Source: Acidobacteriaceae bacterium (GTDB taxonomy: Bacteria; Acidobacteriota; Terriglobia; Terriglobales; Acidobacteriaceae). From it: DNA of 64,000 nt. The translations under genes and the position numbers were made by a program. The notes beneath the pieces were generated by a model, which was given only the letters and a program-made list of their open reading frames with translations, was not told the DNA's origin and searched no databases. The stretch is from assembly GCA_025462735.1 (NCBI GenBank), contig JAOAPC010000018.1, positions 1-64,000 of the forward strand, in the 5' to 3' direction. Numbering within the stretch: position 1 is the first letter of the stretch; each line of letters opens with the position of its first letter. This document shows positions 1-6,923 of the stretch, piece by piece.

Positions 1-64
1 GCAGTTCCCATTGAGATTCGCCGGGCAGCTTAAGATTGAGTCAGCTGCCTCTACCATCGAACGA

Positions 65-313
65 CTACGCGACAGGGCCGCTGTCGTCTGCATCGGCCGG
101 CGCGATCACTATGAGCACTCGTTGTCCCAGGTTCCAGCCTTCCCGGTTGGGCAAGCGCAATTCTGCATAAAGCGGCTCCGCGCCTTCCACGAAAACGGTT
201 ACGCGTTCCCGGTGATCTTCGTAAAGTCCGGCCCGCGAGATCTCGGTTATGTTTCCTGCTAGTTTGAGCGTTCTTGTACTGAACACAAAAGCCTCCACCC
301 GAGAGGAAAACAT
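65..313 (-). CDS. hypothetical small protein
   Basis: An 82-residue protein that I do not recognise. The central part (TVFVEGAEPLYAELRLPN) reads like a short beta-rich domain of the kind found in small PilZ-like acidobacterial proteins, but no PilZ signature (RxxxR, D/NxSxxG) is complete. No signal peptide or membrane segment is visible. The ATG at 313 has no convincing ribosome binding site, and the gene has no partner nearby. A chance ORF is possible. Confidence 0.4.
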   Translation of the reverse strand: MFSSRVEAFVFSTRTLKLAGNITEISRAGLYEDHRERVTVFVEGAEPLYAELRLPNREGWNLGQRVLIVIAPADADDSGPVA

Positions 314-866
314 ATCGTCCGGAAGAGTCCCGATGTTAGTGTGCAGAACGGAACATAGACAATCATTATAAAAGAACGAACAGAAACTCCGCTTTCATGA
401 ATACCGGGAGTTGCGATGCCTGTTCAACTCAGTCGTAACACTTTCGTGATAGTCACATTGCCTTGGCGCGCGGACTGCCTGAAGTTATTCGCTAACGCGT
501 TCGGTAATGTCGAGAGACTATAGGCGGATGGTGGCAACGATGGATCTTTGAATGAGACGATGTGAAAGCGCATGCCTGATTCTGAGCTTGACAGAAATTG
601 TCTGAGGTAATTCTTTCAGTTTCGCGCAAGACGTTCAGCTTACGTGGTAACTTTTGCACTACTTCTGAAGGCCTACGATTGCTTCCAACCTGTTACTGAT
701 TCGGTCGTGCATTGTGTCGGGCACTCCACGCTCGGCCTGACGAACAATTGTTGTCCTCCACGAGACCCTCTAGCATCGGGACTGGGACTCTATCAAAGCG
801 GAAGTCCGGCGCCGTTCAAAGCGGAATCAGCCTGAGTTGCGTGAGCCCAGTCTTACGGAGGATTGA
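314..866. other. gene-poor stretch
   Basis: About 550 bases with no ORF that looks like a protein. A -35-like TTGACA lies at 588-593, but no good -10 box follows at the right distance. The only ORF here (644-835, forward) has no recognisable composition and no ribosome binding site. The promoter of the HdeD-like gene probably lies here. Confidence 0.5.
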
Positions 867-1541
867 ATGAATCAGTTGGACCGACATGTGCTCCCGAACC
901 TGATAGATGGTGCGACCAGCAATTTGGGAACTGACTTGCGTCACAACGCGGCGTGGTGCGTCAATTTAGGAATCGCGCTGATCACACTTGGGATCCTCGC
1001 AACTTGCGTCATAGGTCTTTCCGGGGTCAATGTCGTTATCCTGATCGGCTGGTTGATGGTTGTGAGCGGGCTGGCAGAAGCTATCCATGCTTTTCACCTG
1101 CGTAAATCGAGCGCATTTTTGTTTCACCTAGTTCCCGCTATCGCGGGGCTTCCAATCGGGTTGCTCATCGTTACCCATCCCTCGGCGGACGCGGTCGCGT
1201 GGATGCTTGTATTTGCTTCGTCATTCACCGTGATTGGCTTGTTTCGCGTGATGTCAGCGTTCCGGCTCAAATTTCCCAACTGGACATGGGCTGCCGTCGA
1301 CGGCGCAGTTACATTACTGCTCGCTACAATCTTTTGGACTACATTGGCGTGGTTAGTGCCCTGGTTTTTCCCTCTGGCCGTAGGTGTTGCATTAATCCTG
1401 CGCGGCTTGGCGTCGATAATGTTGGGCTTGGGTATGCACAGCTCAAATCGCGAACACTCAGCCTATCGCGAACACTCAGCCTATAGGGATGAGCAACCAT
1501 ACCTCAATCGATTTCTACAAAGCCGCAGTTATTGGTCCTGA
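867..1541 (+). CDS. HdeD family (DUF308) membrane protein
   Basis: A 224-aa polytopic inner-membrane protein. Six hydrophobic helices in three hairpins span roughly residues 30-190, and the glycine-rich helix starts with basic exits are the HdeD/DUF308 pattern. In enterobacteria HdeD is linked to acid resistance; here the role is only inferred, and the exact activity is unknown. The ATG is preceded by a clear ribosome binding site (ACGGAGG). The cytoplasmic C-terminus contains an exact duplication of REHSAY, encoded by two perfect 18-bp units. It sits just upstream of a small heat-shock protein gene, consistent with a stress-response group. Confidence 0.8.
   Translation: MNQLDRHVLPNLIDGATSNLGTDLRHNAAWCVNLGIALITLGILATCVIGLSGVNVVILIGWLMVVSGLAEAIHAFHLRKSSAFLFHLVPAIAGLPIGLLIVTHPSADAVAWMLVFASSFTVIGLFRVMSAFRLKFPNWTWAAVDGAVTLLLATIFWTTLAWLVPWFFPLAVGVALILRGLASIMLGLGMHSSNREHSAYREHSAYRDEQPYLNRFLQSRSYWS
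1448..1483 (+). repeat. two perfect 18-bp tandem units inside the HdeD-like gene
   Basis: Positions 1448-1465 and 1466-1483 are identical. The repeat adds six residues (REHSAY) in frame near the C-terminus. This is the signature of replication slippage and is likely to vary in copy number between strains. Confidence 0.85.
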
Positions 1542-1605
1542 TGCTTACTCAGGCTTATTCCGCGGTTACTCAACTTCACTTTTAATACGAATTATGGAGG
1601 TAACA

Positions 1606-2253
1606 ATGTCAGCGCAAAGATCAACCCAATTAGCACCATCACAAACCAGAGGAGACGACCGCAGGCAGCAAAGCTCCTTAGCACGGCAGTCTTCTGTGCT
1701 GCCAAGCCTGCCGTCCTTACTACTTGATCCGCTCGGCTTTTTCGACGACGATCCATTTTCCCTAATGCGACGAATGCAACGGGAGATGACGCGCGTCTTT
1801 GGACAAGCCGGCATCGACGGGTCAAGGCGGAGTGGCGATGTTCTGAGTACAGCGTGGATCCCTGCTACAGAGATCGCGTATCGCGACGGCAATCTCATCG
1901 TATCCGCCGAATTACCCGGACTGACCGAGAATGATGTGAAGGTGGAAGTGAACGATGACTTCCTGATCATCCGCGGCGAACGCAAAATGGAGCAGCAGGA
2001 AAACGAAGGCGACGTCCGGCGGACCGAGCGCAGATATGGCGAGTTTTATCGTGCCATCGCTCTACCAGAGGGTGCGGACGCTCAAAACGCGCGTGCGGAA
2101 TTTAGGAACGGGGTGCTGCAAATCACGATTCCGGTCCCACAACAGCAGAGTAACGTGCGTGAGGTCCCGGTCCAGGCTGGCTCGCCTCAAAGCGGGCAAC
2201 AAGAGAAGTCGTCGGCTTCTCAACCAAGTTCTGGTCAGCAAAAAGCCGCATAA
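1606..2253 (+). CDS. small heat shock protein, Hsp20 family
   Basis: A 215-aa ATP-independent holdase chaperone that binds unfolding proteins in the cytoplasm. The alpha-crystallin domain spans roughly residues 80-180; its core is visible as AELPGLTENDVKVEVNDDF followed by IIRGERK. It ends with the I-x-I motif (LQITIPVP) that docks between dimers. The N-terminal arm is long and Q/S-rich, and the C-terminal tail is Q/S-rich and disordered. I chose the ATG at 1606 because GGAGG lies five bases upstream; the frame is open back to 1489, but that extension overlaps the preceding gene and has no family resemblance. It probably belongs to a stress module with the HdeD-like gene. Confidence 0.92.
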   Translation: MSAQRSTQLAPSQTRGDDRRQQSSLARQSSVLPSLPSLLLDPLGFFDDDPFSLMRRMQREMTRVFGQAGIDGSRRSGDVLSTAWIPATEIAYRDGNLIVSAELPGLTENDVKVEVNDDFLIIRGERKMEQQENEGDVRRTERRYGEFYRAIALPEGADAQNARAEFRNGVLQITIPVPQQQSNVREVPVQAGSPQSGQQEKSSASQPSSGQQKAA

Positions 2254-2421
2254 GCGCTAAAGCCGGCACCGCTTGACTGCCTCCGATGGAATCATGTCGG
2301 ATGCAAACACATTGGAGTTTGCGATGAAAGCAGCTCAAGCGGACCGGCTTCCTGTTCGATCTGGACCTGCACTTTGGTGGACACCGTCTATCAGCCACAG
2401 TCAATATTATCGGCGGATCCT

Positions 2422-3549
2422 ATGCGCTTCCTGGCGGCAGTGCTCGCGTGCACGCTCCTCGTTTTCGTTCTGATTGATTCGTTCGAGACCGTGGTTATTG
2501 CCCGACGTACACAGCGAACTCTCCGCATCACTCGTGCCTTTTACAAATTCACCTGGGCTGCATTCTGTGCACTAGCGCTACGCATCCGGTCTGGTAGAAA
2601 ACGCGAACATTTTCTTGCCGTCTATGGCCCCACCTCTCTGGTACTGCTCTTAGGGTGCTGGGCAACAGGATTGATCATGGCCTTTGCGCTCCTGCATTGG
2701 TCAGTCGGCTTGAGGTTCAATGCCGTTCGTGCGAACTTCTTCACCGATTTTTACTTTAGTGCAGCGACTCTTTTTACGCTTGCGCCGAACGAACCATGGA
2801 ACATGAGTTCTAAGTACCTCTCGGTTCTGGAAGCGGGCATCGGCCTGAGCCTGCTAGGCCTAGTCATCGGATATCTCCCTGTCCTCTACCAGTCGTATTC
2901 AGACCGAGAAGTTCAAATCTCCCTTCTCGATGCTCGCGCCGGCTCACCTCCAACCGCCGCGGAGCTCATTCGGCGACAGGGAACCAATCCGGCGAGGCTC
3001 GAGAAGCAGTTTAGCCAATGGGAGAAATGGGCGGCAGAGCTGCTCGAGACGCATCTTTCGTATCCCATGCTCGCGTATTTTCGATCCCAGCATACGAATC
3101 AATCATGGCTGGCAGCCCTCAGTTCCATCATCGACGCAAGTGCAATCGTCATGCTTGCGTCTGACACAGACTTGAAACGGCAAGCCGAGCTCACGTTTGC
3201 CATGGGCCGTCATGCGCTCGTCGACCTCGCCACGATCTTCAAGACCGCGCCCAGACCGAACGACAGCCGCCTCCCGGCCGAGGTTTTCTCACAACTTACT
3301 AAGTTGATTGCTGGCCTCACCACCGCCTTACAGCCAGACCGTTTGTCACGAGACAAGCTGAACCAGCTCAGAGAGATGTACGAACCCTTTGCGAACGCTC
3401 TCGGGTGGCATTTCCTGATGGCGCTCCCGCCGTGGGTACCGGCGACACAGCAGCACGACAACTGGCAGGTGACATCCTGGGGACATATAGCGAGTCCGTT
3501 CGCGGTTTCAGATCCCTTCTTGGTCGAAGCTGAAGAAGACGAGAATTAG
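2422..3549 (+). CDS. ion-channel-like membrane protein with a degenerate pore
   Basis: A protein of about 375 aa with N-terminal membrane segments (two helices, a re-entrant pore-like region, then another helix, all within the first ~170 residues) and a long soluble C-terminal domain. The layout matches two-helix potassium channels (Ion_trans_2). However, the position of the TVGYGD selectivity filter reads FTLAPNEPWN, so potassium selectivity is doubtful. The cytoplasmic part is helical and of unknown function. The frame is open upstream to a TTG at 2374; the ATG at 2422 places the first membrane helix at the N-terminus and is preferred, although no strong ribosome binding site decides it. 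Confidence 0.7.
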   Translation: MRFLAAVLACTLLVFVLIDSFETVVIARRTQRTLRITRAFYKFTWAAFCALALRIRSGRKREHFLAVYGPTSLVLLLGCWATGLIMAFALLHWSVGLRFNAVRANFFTDFYFSAATLFTLAPNEPWNMSSKYLSVLEAGIGLSLLGLVIGYLPVLYQSYSDREVQISLLDARAGSPPTAAELIRRQGTNPARLEKQFSQWEKWAAELLETHLSYPMLAYFRSQHTNQSWLAALSSIIDASAIVMLASDTDLKRQAELTFAMGRHALVDLATIFKTAPRPNDSRLPAEVFSQLTKLIAGLTTALQPDRLSRDKLNQLREMYEPFANALGWHFLMALPPWVPATQQHDNWQVTSWGHIASPFAVSDPFLVEAEEDEN

Positions 3550-3815
3550 GCCCGCATTTTGCCTCGCCCGTGTCGCTCAATTTGGTCAGTTAAGCGGCCT
3601 GCGCAGGTTGTTGCTGTGGCATGATTGGCCCCGATCCCCGCCCTCGTGCGCTCAATCGCATGCGCAACCTCTTGTAAGTCAGCAAAGGTCAGATGAAGCT
3701 TTGTCGCATCAATCCAGCCATCCACCTGTTGCGGCGAACGAGCCCCAACGATAGCTCCAGTAACACCGGGCCACGCGATAACCCAGGCCACGGCGACCGC
3801 CGCGATGGTACGCAT
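3546..3815 (-). pseudogene. aldo/keto reductase, C-terminal remnant
   Basis: The 89 residues encode only the last strand-helix units of an NADPH-dependent aldo/keto reductase. VAVAWVIAWPGVTGAIVGAR followed by SPQQVDGWI is the family's cofactor-phosphate-binding end. A full enzyme is about 320 aa. An in-frame stop lies directly upstream of the first ATG, and no other frame supplies the missing (beta/alpha) repeats, so the 5' three quarters are gone. The remnant lies about 140 bp from the left end of the integrated element, so loss of its 5' part may be tied to insertion or deletion events there. It is probably not functional. Confidence 0.75.
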
Positions 3816-3958
3816 GGCGGCGCGTTATGGACACTTCTCTTTGAACGAGCTTCGGGGAGCGGTAGAGAGCATCAGCGGCGCGGGAATTCAGACGGGGGCC
3901 TCGGTATTTTCCCCGGTATCGGAAACATCCACAACAAAGATATGCGCTAACTAATTAA
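3816..3958. other. short gene-free stretch between the reductase relic and the element
   Basis: No gene, RNA or repeat recognised. Before insertion of the element this sequence would have lain directly downstream of tRNA-Asn. Confidence 0.4.
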
Positions 3959-3987
3959 AAAGATTGGCTCCTCAGGTAGGACTCGAA
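3959..3987. repeat. left attachment site (displaced tRNA-Asn 3' end)
   Basis: Twenty-nine bases identical to 13193-13221. They include the complement of CCA and of the acceptor and T-arm 3' side of tRNA-Asn. No tRNA body follows: the match ends at 3988, where the tRNA copy has C and this one has T. It marks the far junction of the element. Confidence 0.9.
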
Positions 3988-4070
3988 TCCCCGCACAAAC
4001 GTAAACGCAACGACATAGAGAGCACGGCTGGCACCGTAAGTCGATCTTAGTACATAGCAGTTCACCCAAA

Positions 4071-4090
4071 CGGCAGGTGAATGGCAGGTG
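4071..4090 (+). repeat. paired GGCAGGT repeats, left end of the element
   Basis: GGCAGGT occurs at 4072 and 4083, exactly 11 bp apart (one helical turn). The same pair with the same spacing recurs at the right end (13156 and 13167). Repeats phased by one turn and present at both ends of an element are typical of integrase arm-type or excisionase binding sites. The function is inferred. Confidence 0.6.
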
Positions 4091-4234
4091 AGCGACTACA
4101 TGAATTTCCTTCGCTTGTGCGGCCCTGTCACAGCGGGGATGTCATCGAATCCGTGAGCAGTCGCATACTCAATTACTTTTTCCGCGCACCCGCGCTAGCC
4201 TCCCGAGGTATCATATTCGGGGTTGGAATCTAAC

Positions 4235-4525
4235 ATGGTCAAAGCATACGTGATGAGATGGGAACGCCTTACAGACGAAGCCAGCGAACATAGGAACAGC
4301 AGCGAAATAAACGTGGAATTTGACCATCGTGCGGAGAAGGCAGCCCGCTTCAAAACACGGGCATCAGCAGAGTATGAGTGCTCTCTGTTGGACTCTTTTG
4401 AAATAAAAATTCCTACCGCAGAACGTGGGGAGCATCTCTGCAAGGGCTTCAAAGTTGAGGAACTCTCACCGTCAGAATTTGTAATTTACTACGAAGGCCC
4501 ATTCATTTTGCCGAAAGCATCATGA
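4235..4525 (+). CDS. hypothetical protein of the element
   Basis: A 96-aa soluble protein that I do not recognise. It is rich in charged residues and its C-terminal half (FKVEELSPSEFVIYYEGPF) looks like a beta-hairpin. I prefer the ATG at 4235; the frame also opens at a TTG four codons upstream. It is the outermost gene of the left end and could be cargo. It may be transcribed with the following membrane-anchored protein. Confidence 0.55.
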   Translation: MVKAYVMRWERLTDEASEHRNSSEINVEFDHRAEKAARFKTRASAEYECSLLDSFEIKIPTAERGEHLCKGFKVEELSPSEFVIYYEGPFILPKAS

Positions 4526-4581
4526 CCGGAATCCTGTTTTCCTTAACTGACTGCTATCACCTCATGCTACCCTGACGTGCA

Positions 4582-4995
4582 ATGCTCAAGGCAGCCGTTT
4601 TTCTAGTGTTTGGAATCTTCATCGGCGCTGCGTCCGTGGAGGGCTTCCACATTGCCCGTGACAATCAAAAGCGAGAATTTTTCGAGCAGCGGTTGCGATG
4701 CAAGAAGCTGGCTCAGGATTACGTCAAAGCCAGTTCGGATGACTACACCTCTATGTCCCTTGACCGCGCCGATTTTAGTAAATCACGCAATTCTTGCCTT
4801 GCTGCCACTCTTGAATCGAGTGGGAAGGACAGACAGTTTGTAGAGTACAAGGTGACAGATGTCATCACTGGGGAGGTGCTGTCCAGCGACTTTTGCGATG
4901 AACGTGACTCACACTCACAATCATTCTGTGGCAATGGAAGGGACATTAAACTCTTGCAGAAACGCGACGAACAACTTGATAAAGAAGTGAAATGA
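4582..4995 (+). CDS. membrane-anchored hypothetical protein
   Basis: A 137-aa protein. Residues 3-20 (KAAVFLVFGIFIGAASVE) form one hydrophobic segment that can act as a signal anchor or uncleaved signal. The rest is hydrophilic with five cysteines, four of them in the second half (C-L and two C-x-n-C pairs), suggesting disulfides outside the membrane. No family is recognised. A small coiled-coil ORF follows after 12 bases and may be cotranscribed. Confidence 0.6.
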   Translation: MLKAAVFLVFGIFIGAASVEGFHIARDNQKREFFEQRLRCKKLAQDYVKASSDDYTSMSLDRADFSKSRNSCLAATLESSGKDRQFVEYKVTDVITGEVLSSDFCDERDSHSQSFCGNGRDIKLLQKRDEQLDKEVK

Positions 4996-5007
4996 AGGAG
5001 AACAATC

Positions 5008-5139
5008 TTGCCTGATGAGACGAGACGAATGCAGGAACAGATCACAAAGTTAGAAAACCGCGTCAAAGAGCTTGAGGTGGGTCTTGGCTGGGTCATTGCT
5101 CAACTGCGCCAGAAGAAGCTACTGCCACCTCCCGGCTAA
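5008..5139 (+). CDS. small coiled-coil protein, 43 aa
   Basis: The ORF starts with TTG at 5008, seven bases after GAAGGAG, and ends at 5139. The product has an uninterrupted heptad-like helix (MQEQITKLENRVKELEVGLG) and a basic/proline tail (LRQKKLLPPPG). The strong ribosome binding site and coiled-coil composition argue that it is real. Its last 47 bases overlap the 3' end of the convergent serine recombinase gene. The function is unknown; a small regulator or partner of the membrane protein upstream is possible. Confidence 0.6.
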   Translation: MPDETRRMQEQITKLENRVKELEVGLGWVIAQLRQKKLLPPPG

Positions 5140-5782
5140 AACGTTCCAAGATGTTTTGAATTGTTTGCGTTTTGAACTCACACCCGTACCGTGTGCGTGT
5201 TCCTTCCGCATTCAGCGCCTTAGCAATCGCATAGGCGCTCACGCCATCGGCGCTCATCTTCCGAATCCGCGCCACAACCGCCCGCTCCCCGTCGTACTCG
5301 CGTTCCGGGTGTTCCCCATACGGCCAACGTCCCTCGACTCGCTTGCCCTTCTCCCGTGCGATGCGCTTTCCAGCGGCAAGACGCGCCACAGTTGCGTCCC
5401 TGTCCATTTCCGCAAGCATCCCATTCACTCCACCCATAACGCTGCCCGTGAGGTCTGTGCCTTGCGCGTCCACCACAGCGATGCCATTGTCCCTACACAT
5501 GCCGATGAATGACCAGAACGCGGGTTGCGTTCGTCCGATTCGTTTCGCGTCATACGTCAGCACCGTCTTGACGCCGTTGCCTAGCAGCGCCGCAATGAGC
5601 AGCTTGCCTTGCGGACGCGAGTGCATCGGCAACTTGCCCGTGACGCCATCGTCCGCGAACTCCTGAACGATCTCCATTCCGGCGCTGACTGCGAACGACG
5701 CGCAGGACTTCCGCTGTACGGGAAGCCCTGCTTTGTCGCGTCCGTCATCTCCGCTCGTTCTCAGATACGTGTAGCTTTTCAT
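5093..5782 (-). CDS. serine recombinase (resolvase/invertase family)
   Basis: A 229-aa site-specific DNA recombinase. The N-terminus YTYLRTSGDD holds the nucleophilic serine (S10) and the first catalytic arginine (R8). TYDAKRIGRT and the helix LAEMDRDATVARLAAGKR are the conserved core and E helix of resolvases. About 75 residues follow, with a helix-turn-helix-like end (GVSAYAIAKALNAEGTRTR) for DNA binding. This is the size of small resolvases rather than the large serine integrases. It is a second recombinase within an element that already has a tyrosine integrase, so it may resolve dimers, invert a segment or be a remnant of another element. It lies at the distal end of the leftward gene cluster. 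Confidence 0.85.
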   Translation of the reverse strand: MKSYTYLRTSGDDGRDKAGLPVQRKSCASFAVSAGMEIVQEFADDGVTGKLPMHSRPQGKLLIAALLGNGVKTVLTYDAKRIGRTQPAFWSFIGMCRDNGIAVVDAQGTDLTGSVMGGVNGMLAEMDRDATVARLAAGKRIAREKGKRVEGRWPYGEHPEREYDGERAVVARIRKMSADGVSAYAIAKALNAEGTRTRYGCEFKTQTIQNILERFSREVAVASSGAVEQ

Positions 5783-5824
5783 TTTTTCAATTCTCCCTTA
5801 GGGTGTCGCGTCGCTGCGCGTGAA

Positions 5825-6049
5825 CTATCTCGACTGATGGCAGACCCGTACGCCGTGCGTACGCTTCACCAAAATTTCCAAAACGAGGTCGGTTATCGCT
5901 GCCCGTTCCAATCGCCCGAGCGTGTGTTCCTGTTGTAGTTTTTCAATCACGAACGGCGCAAGGGCGAGAGCTTTGCGCTCTGCGTCACTCTCGCCTTGCA
6001 TCCACTCAATTAGCAGACCTGTAATGCTCTGTGGTTCGATGATCTTCAA
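5825..6049 (-). CDS. hypothetical protein of the leftward cluster
   Basis: A 74-aa helical protein (ALAPFVIEKLQQEHTLGRLE) without recognisable family, signal or membrane segment. Its ATG overlaps the stop of the next upstream gene by four bases, indicating translational coupling. It is an accessory protein of the element with unknown role. Confidence 0.6.
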   Translation of the reverse strand: MKIIEPQSITGLLIEWMQGESDAERKALALAPFVIEKLQQEHTLGRLERAAITDLVLEILVKRTHGVRVCHQSR

Positions 6050-6237
6050 ATCGACCTCCTAAGCTCCGCACGGGTGACGATCTCCGCTGCGATACGATCA
6101 CACGCACAGACCTCACAGCCGTCGCGTTCGCAGTACCGATGCCCACAGCGTAAGCATTCGCTCAACTCATCGTCGGCGCATTGCCGACCACAACCCGAGC
6201 ACGGGTTTGTTACCGGAAACGAGAGAACTGTTGTCAT
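6046..6237 (-). CDS. cysteine-rich zinc-finger-like protein
   Basis: A 63-aa protein with nine cysteines in pairs: C-x2-C at CSGC, then CADD, CLRCGHRYC, and CEVCAC. The spacing suggests two interleaved zinc sites, as in small RING- or FYVE-like treble-clef fingers. Overlapping start and stop codons couple it to both neighbours. The role is unknown; protein or nucleic-acid binding is the usual job of such mini-fingers in phages and plasmids. Confidence 0.65.
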   Translation of the reverse strand: MTTVLSFPVTNPCSGCGRQCADDELSECLRCGHRYCERDGCEVCACDRIAAEIVTRAELRRSI

Positions 6238-6464
6238 AAGCTCCTTTCGAGGAATCCAGACAGCAGACCATCTGCAAACTGCGATAGCTCACGTGTTGTT
6301 CCGAACGCGGGCGAAGCATACCCGCGTCCGACGATTAGAAATTTGATCCGACCATCTTGCCGATGCAATACGGACACCTGATGTCCGGTGCGCTGGCACA
6401 ATTCGAGGATGGGCTGAGAGTTGAGACTGCCGAGAATATTCTGTAGAACGGTATAAGCCGACAT
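6234..6464 (-). CDS. hypothetical protein, first gene of a coupled trio
   Basis: A 76-aa protein of unknown family (SAYTVLQNILGSLNSQPILE...). I chose the ATG at 6464 because TGGAGGTCAC directly precedes it. The frame also opens at 6482, but that ATG lies inside a leader copied upstream of another gene (6535-6879), where it cannot be the gene start. It overlaps the downstream zinc-finger gene by four bases. Confidence 0.6.
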   Translation of the reverse strand: MSAYTVLQNILGSLNSQPILELCQRTGHQVSVLHRQDGRIKFLIVGRGYASPAFGTTRELSQFADGLLSGFLERSL

Positions 6465-6525
6465 GTGACCTCCAGTGGTCATGTGCTGGTTAGGGCACTG
6501 GCGACGTTAGCGCGTCTCAGTGCCC
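6465..6525 (-). promoter_or_regulatory. stem-loop plus duplicated ribosome-binding leader, copy 1
   Basis: Read on the minus strand, an 8-bp perfect stem (6493-6500 with 6518-6525) is followed by a 23-base block (about 6465-6487) ending in GGAGGT just before the start codon at 6464. The same block is present before the gene at 6879. It also contains an upstream ATG (6482). Confidence 0.6.
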
Positions 6526-6534
6526 GCATTTCGT

Positions 6535-6879
6535 TTAGAGTGCCTCTGCTACAGCTTCCAGAAACCACGTCGTATGCTTGACGTTCCCAAATATCTGGCA
6601 GTGCTCCGCACACACATCGAAGCAGACCTGATCTTCCCGTTCGATTGCTTCCTGCGCTGCTTTCAATTTGGATTCCTCAGCGCCGATGCCGCAAGCCTCT
6701 AAGAACTTGTCCCTGTTGAATCGCGGATTCGATTCCGCCAGGATGCCCGCGAGTGCATCTACCACGCTGGAGAACTTCACCACGCGAACGCCAGTTGCAC
6801 TCATCTCTACGTCGTCAATCTCTATCTTCCGCATGTACCGAAGCGCGTCCGCAATCTGCCTAAAATGTTTCCGTGTCAT
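6535..6879 (-). CDS. hypothetical protein of the leftward cluster
   Basis: A 114-aa soluble protein. The pattern TRKHFRQIADALRYMR plus FNRDKFLEACGI is common in small proteins of phages and plasmids whose function has not been established. Four cysteines sit in the second half. The ATG at 6879 has a GGAGGT five bases upstream, in a leader shared with the gene at 6464. It is the first gene of the leftward cluster, which reads away from the gene-free centre of the element. Confidence 0.65.
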   Translation of the reverse strand: MTRKHFRQIADALRYMRKIEIDDVEMSATGVRVVKFSSVVDALAGILAESNPRFNRDKFLEACGIGAEESKLKAAQEAIEREDQVCFDVCAEHCQIFGNVKHTTWFLEAVAEAL

Positions 6880-6923
6880 TGTGACCTCCAGTGGTCATGT
6901 GCTGTGAGCCGTTAGCGCGGCTC
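6880..6923 (-). promoter_or_regulatory. stem-loop plus duplicated ribosome-binding leader, copy 2
   Basis: A GAGCCG/CGGCTC stem (6906-6911 with 6918-6923) precedes the same 23-base block as in copy 1. The block ends in GGAGGT upstream of the ATG at 6879. Sharing of sequence across hairpin position, internal ATG and ribosome binding site suggests a selected leader module. Confidence 0.6.

Noticed and set aside
644-835. Forward ORF of 63 codons
   Set aside because: No ribosome binding site and no protein-like sequence; lies in a gene-free stretch.
2374-2421. TTG start for the channel-like protein
   Set aside because: Adds 16 residues without character; the ATG at 2422 puts the first membrane helix at the N-terminus.
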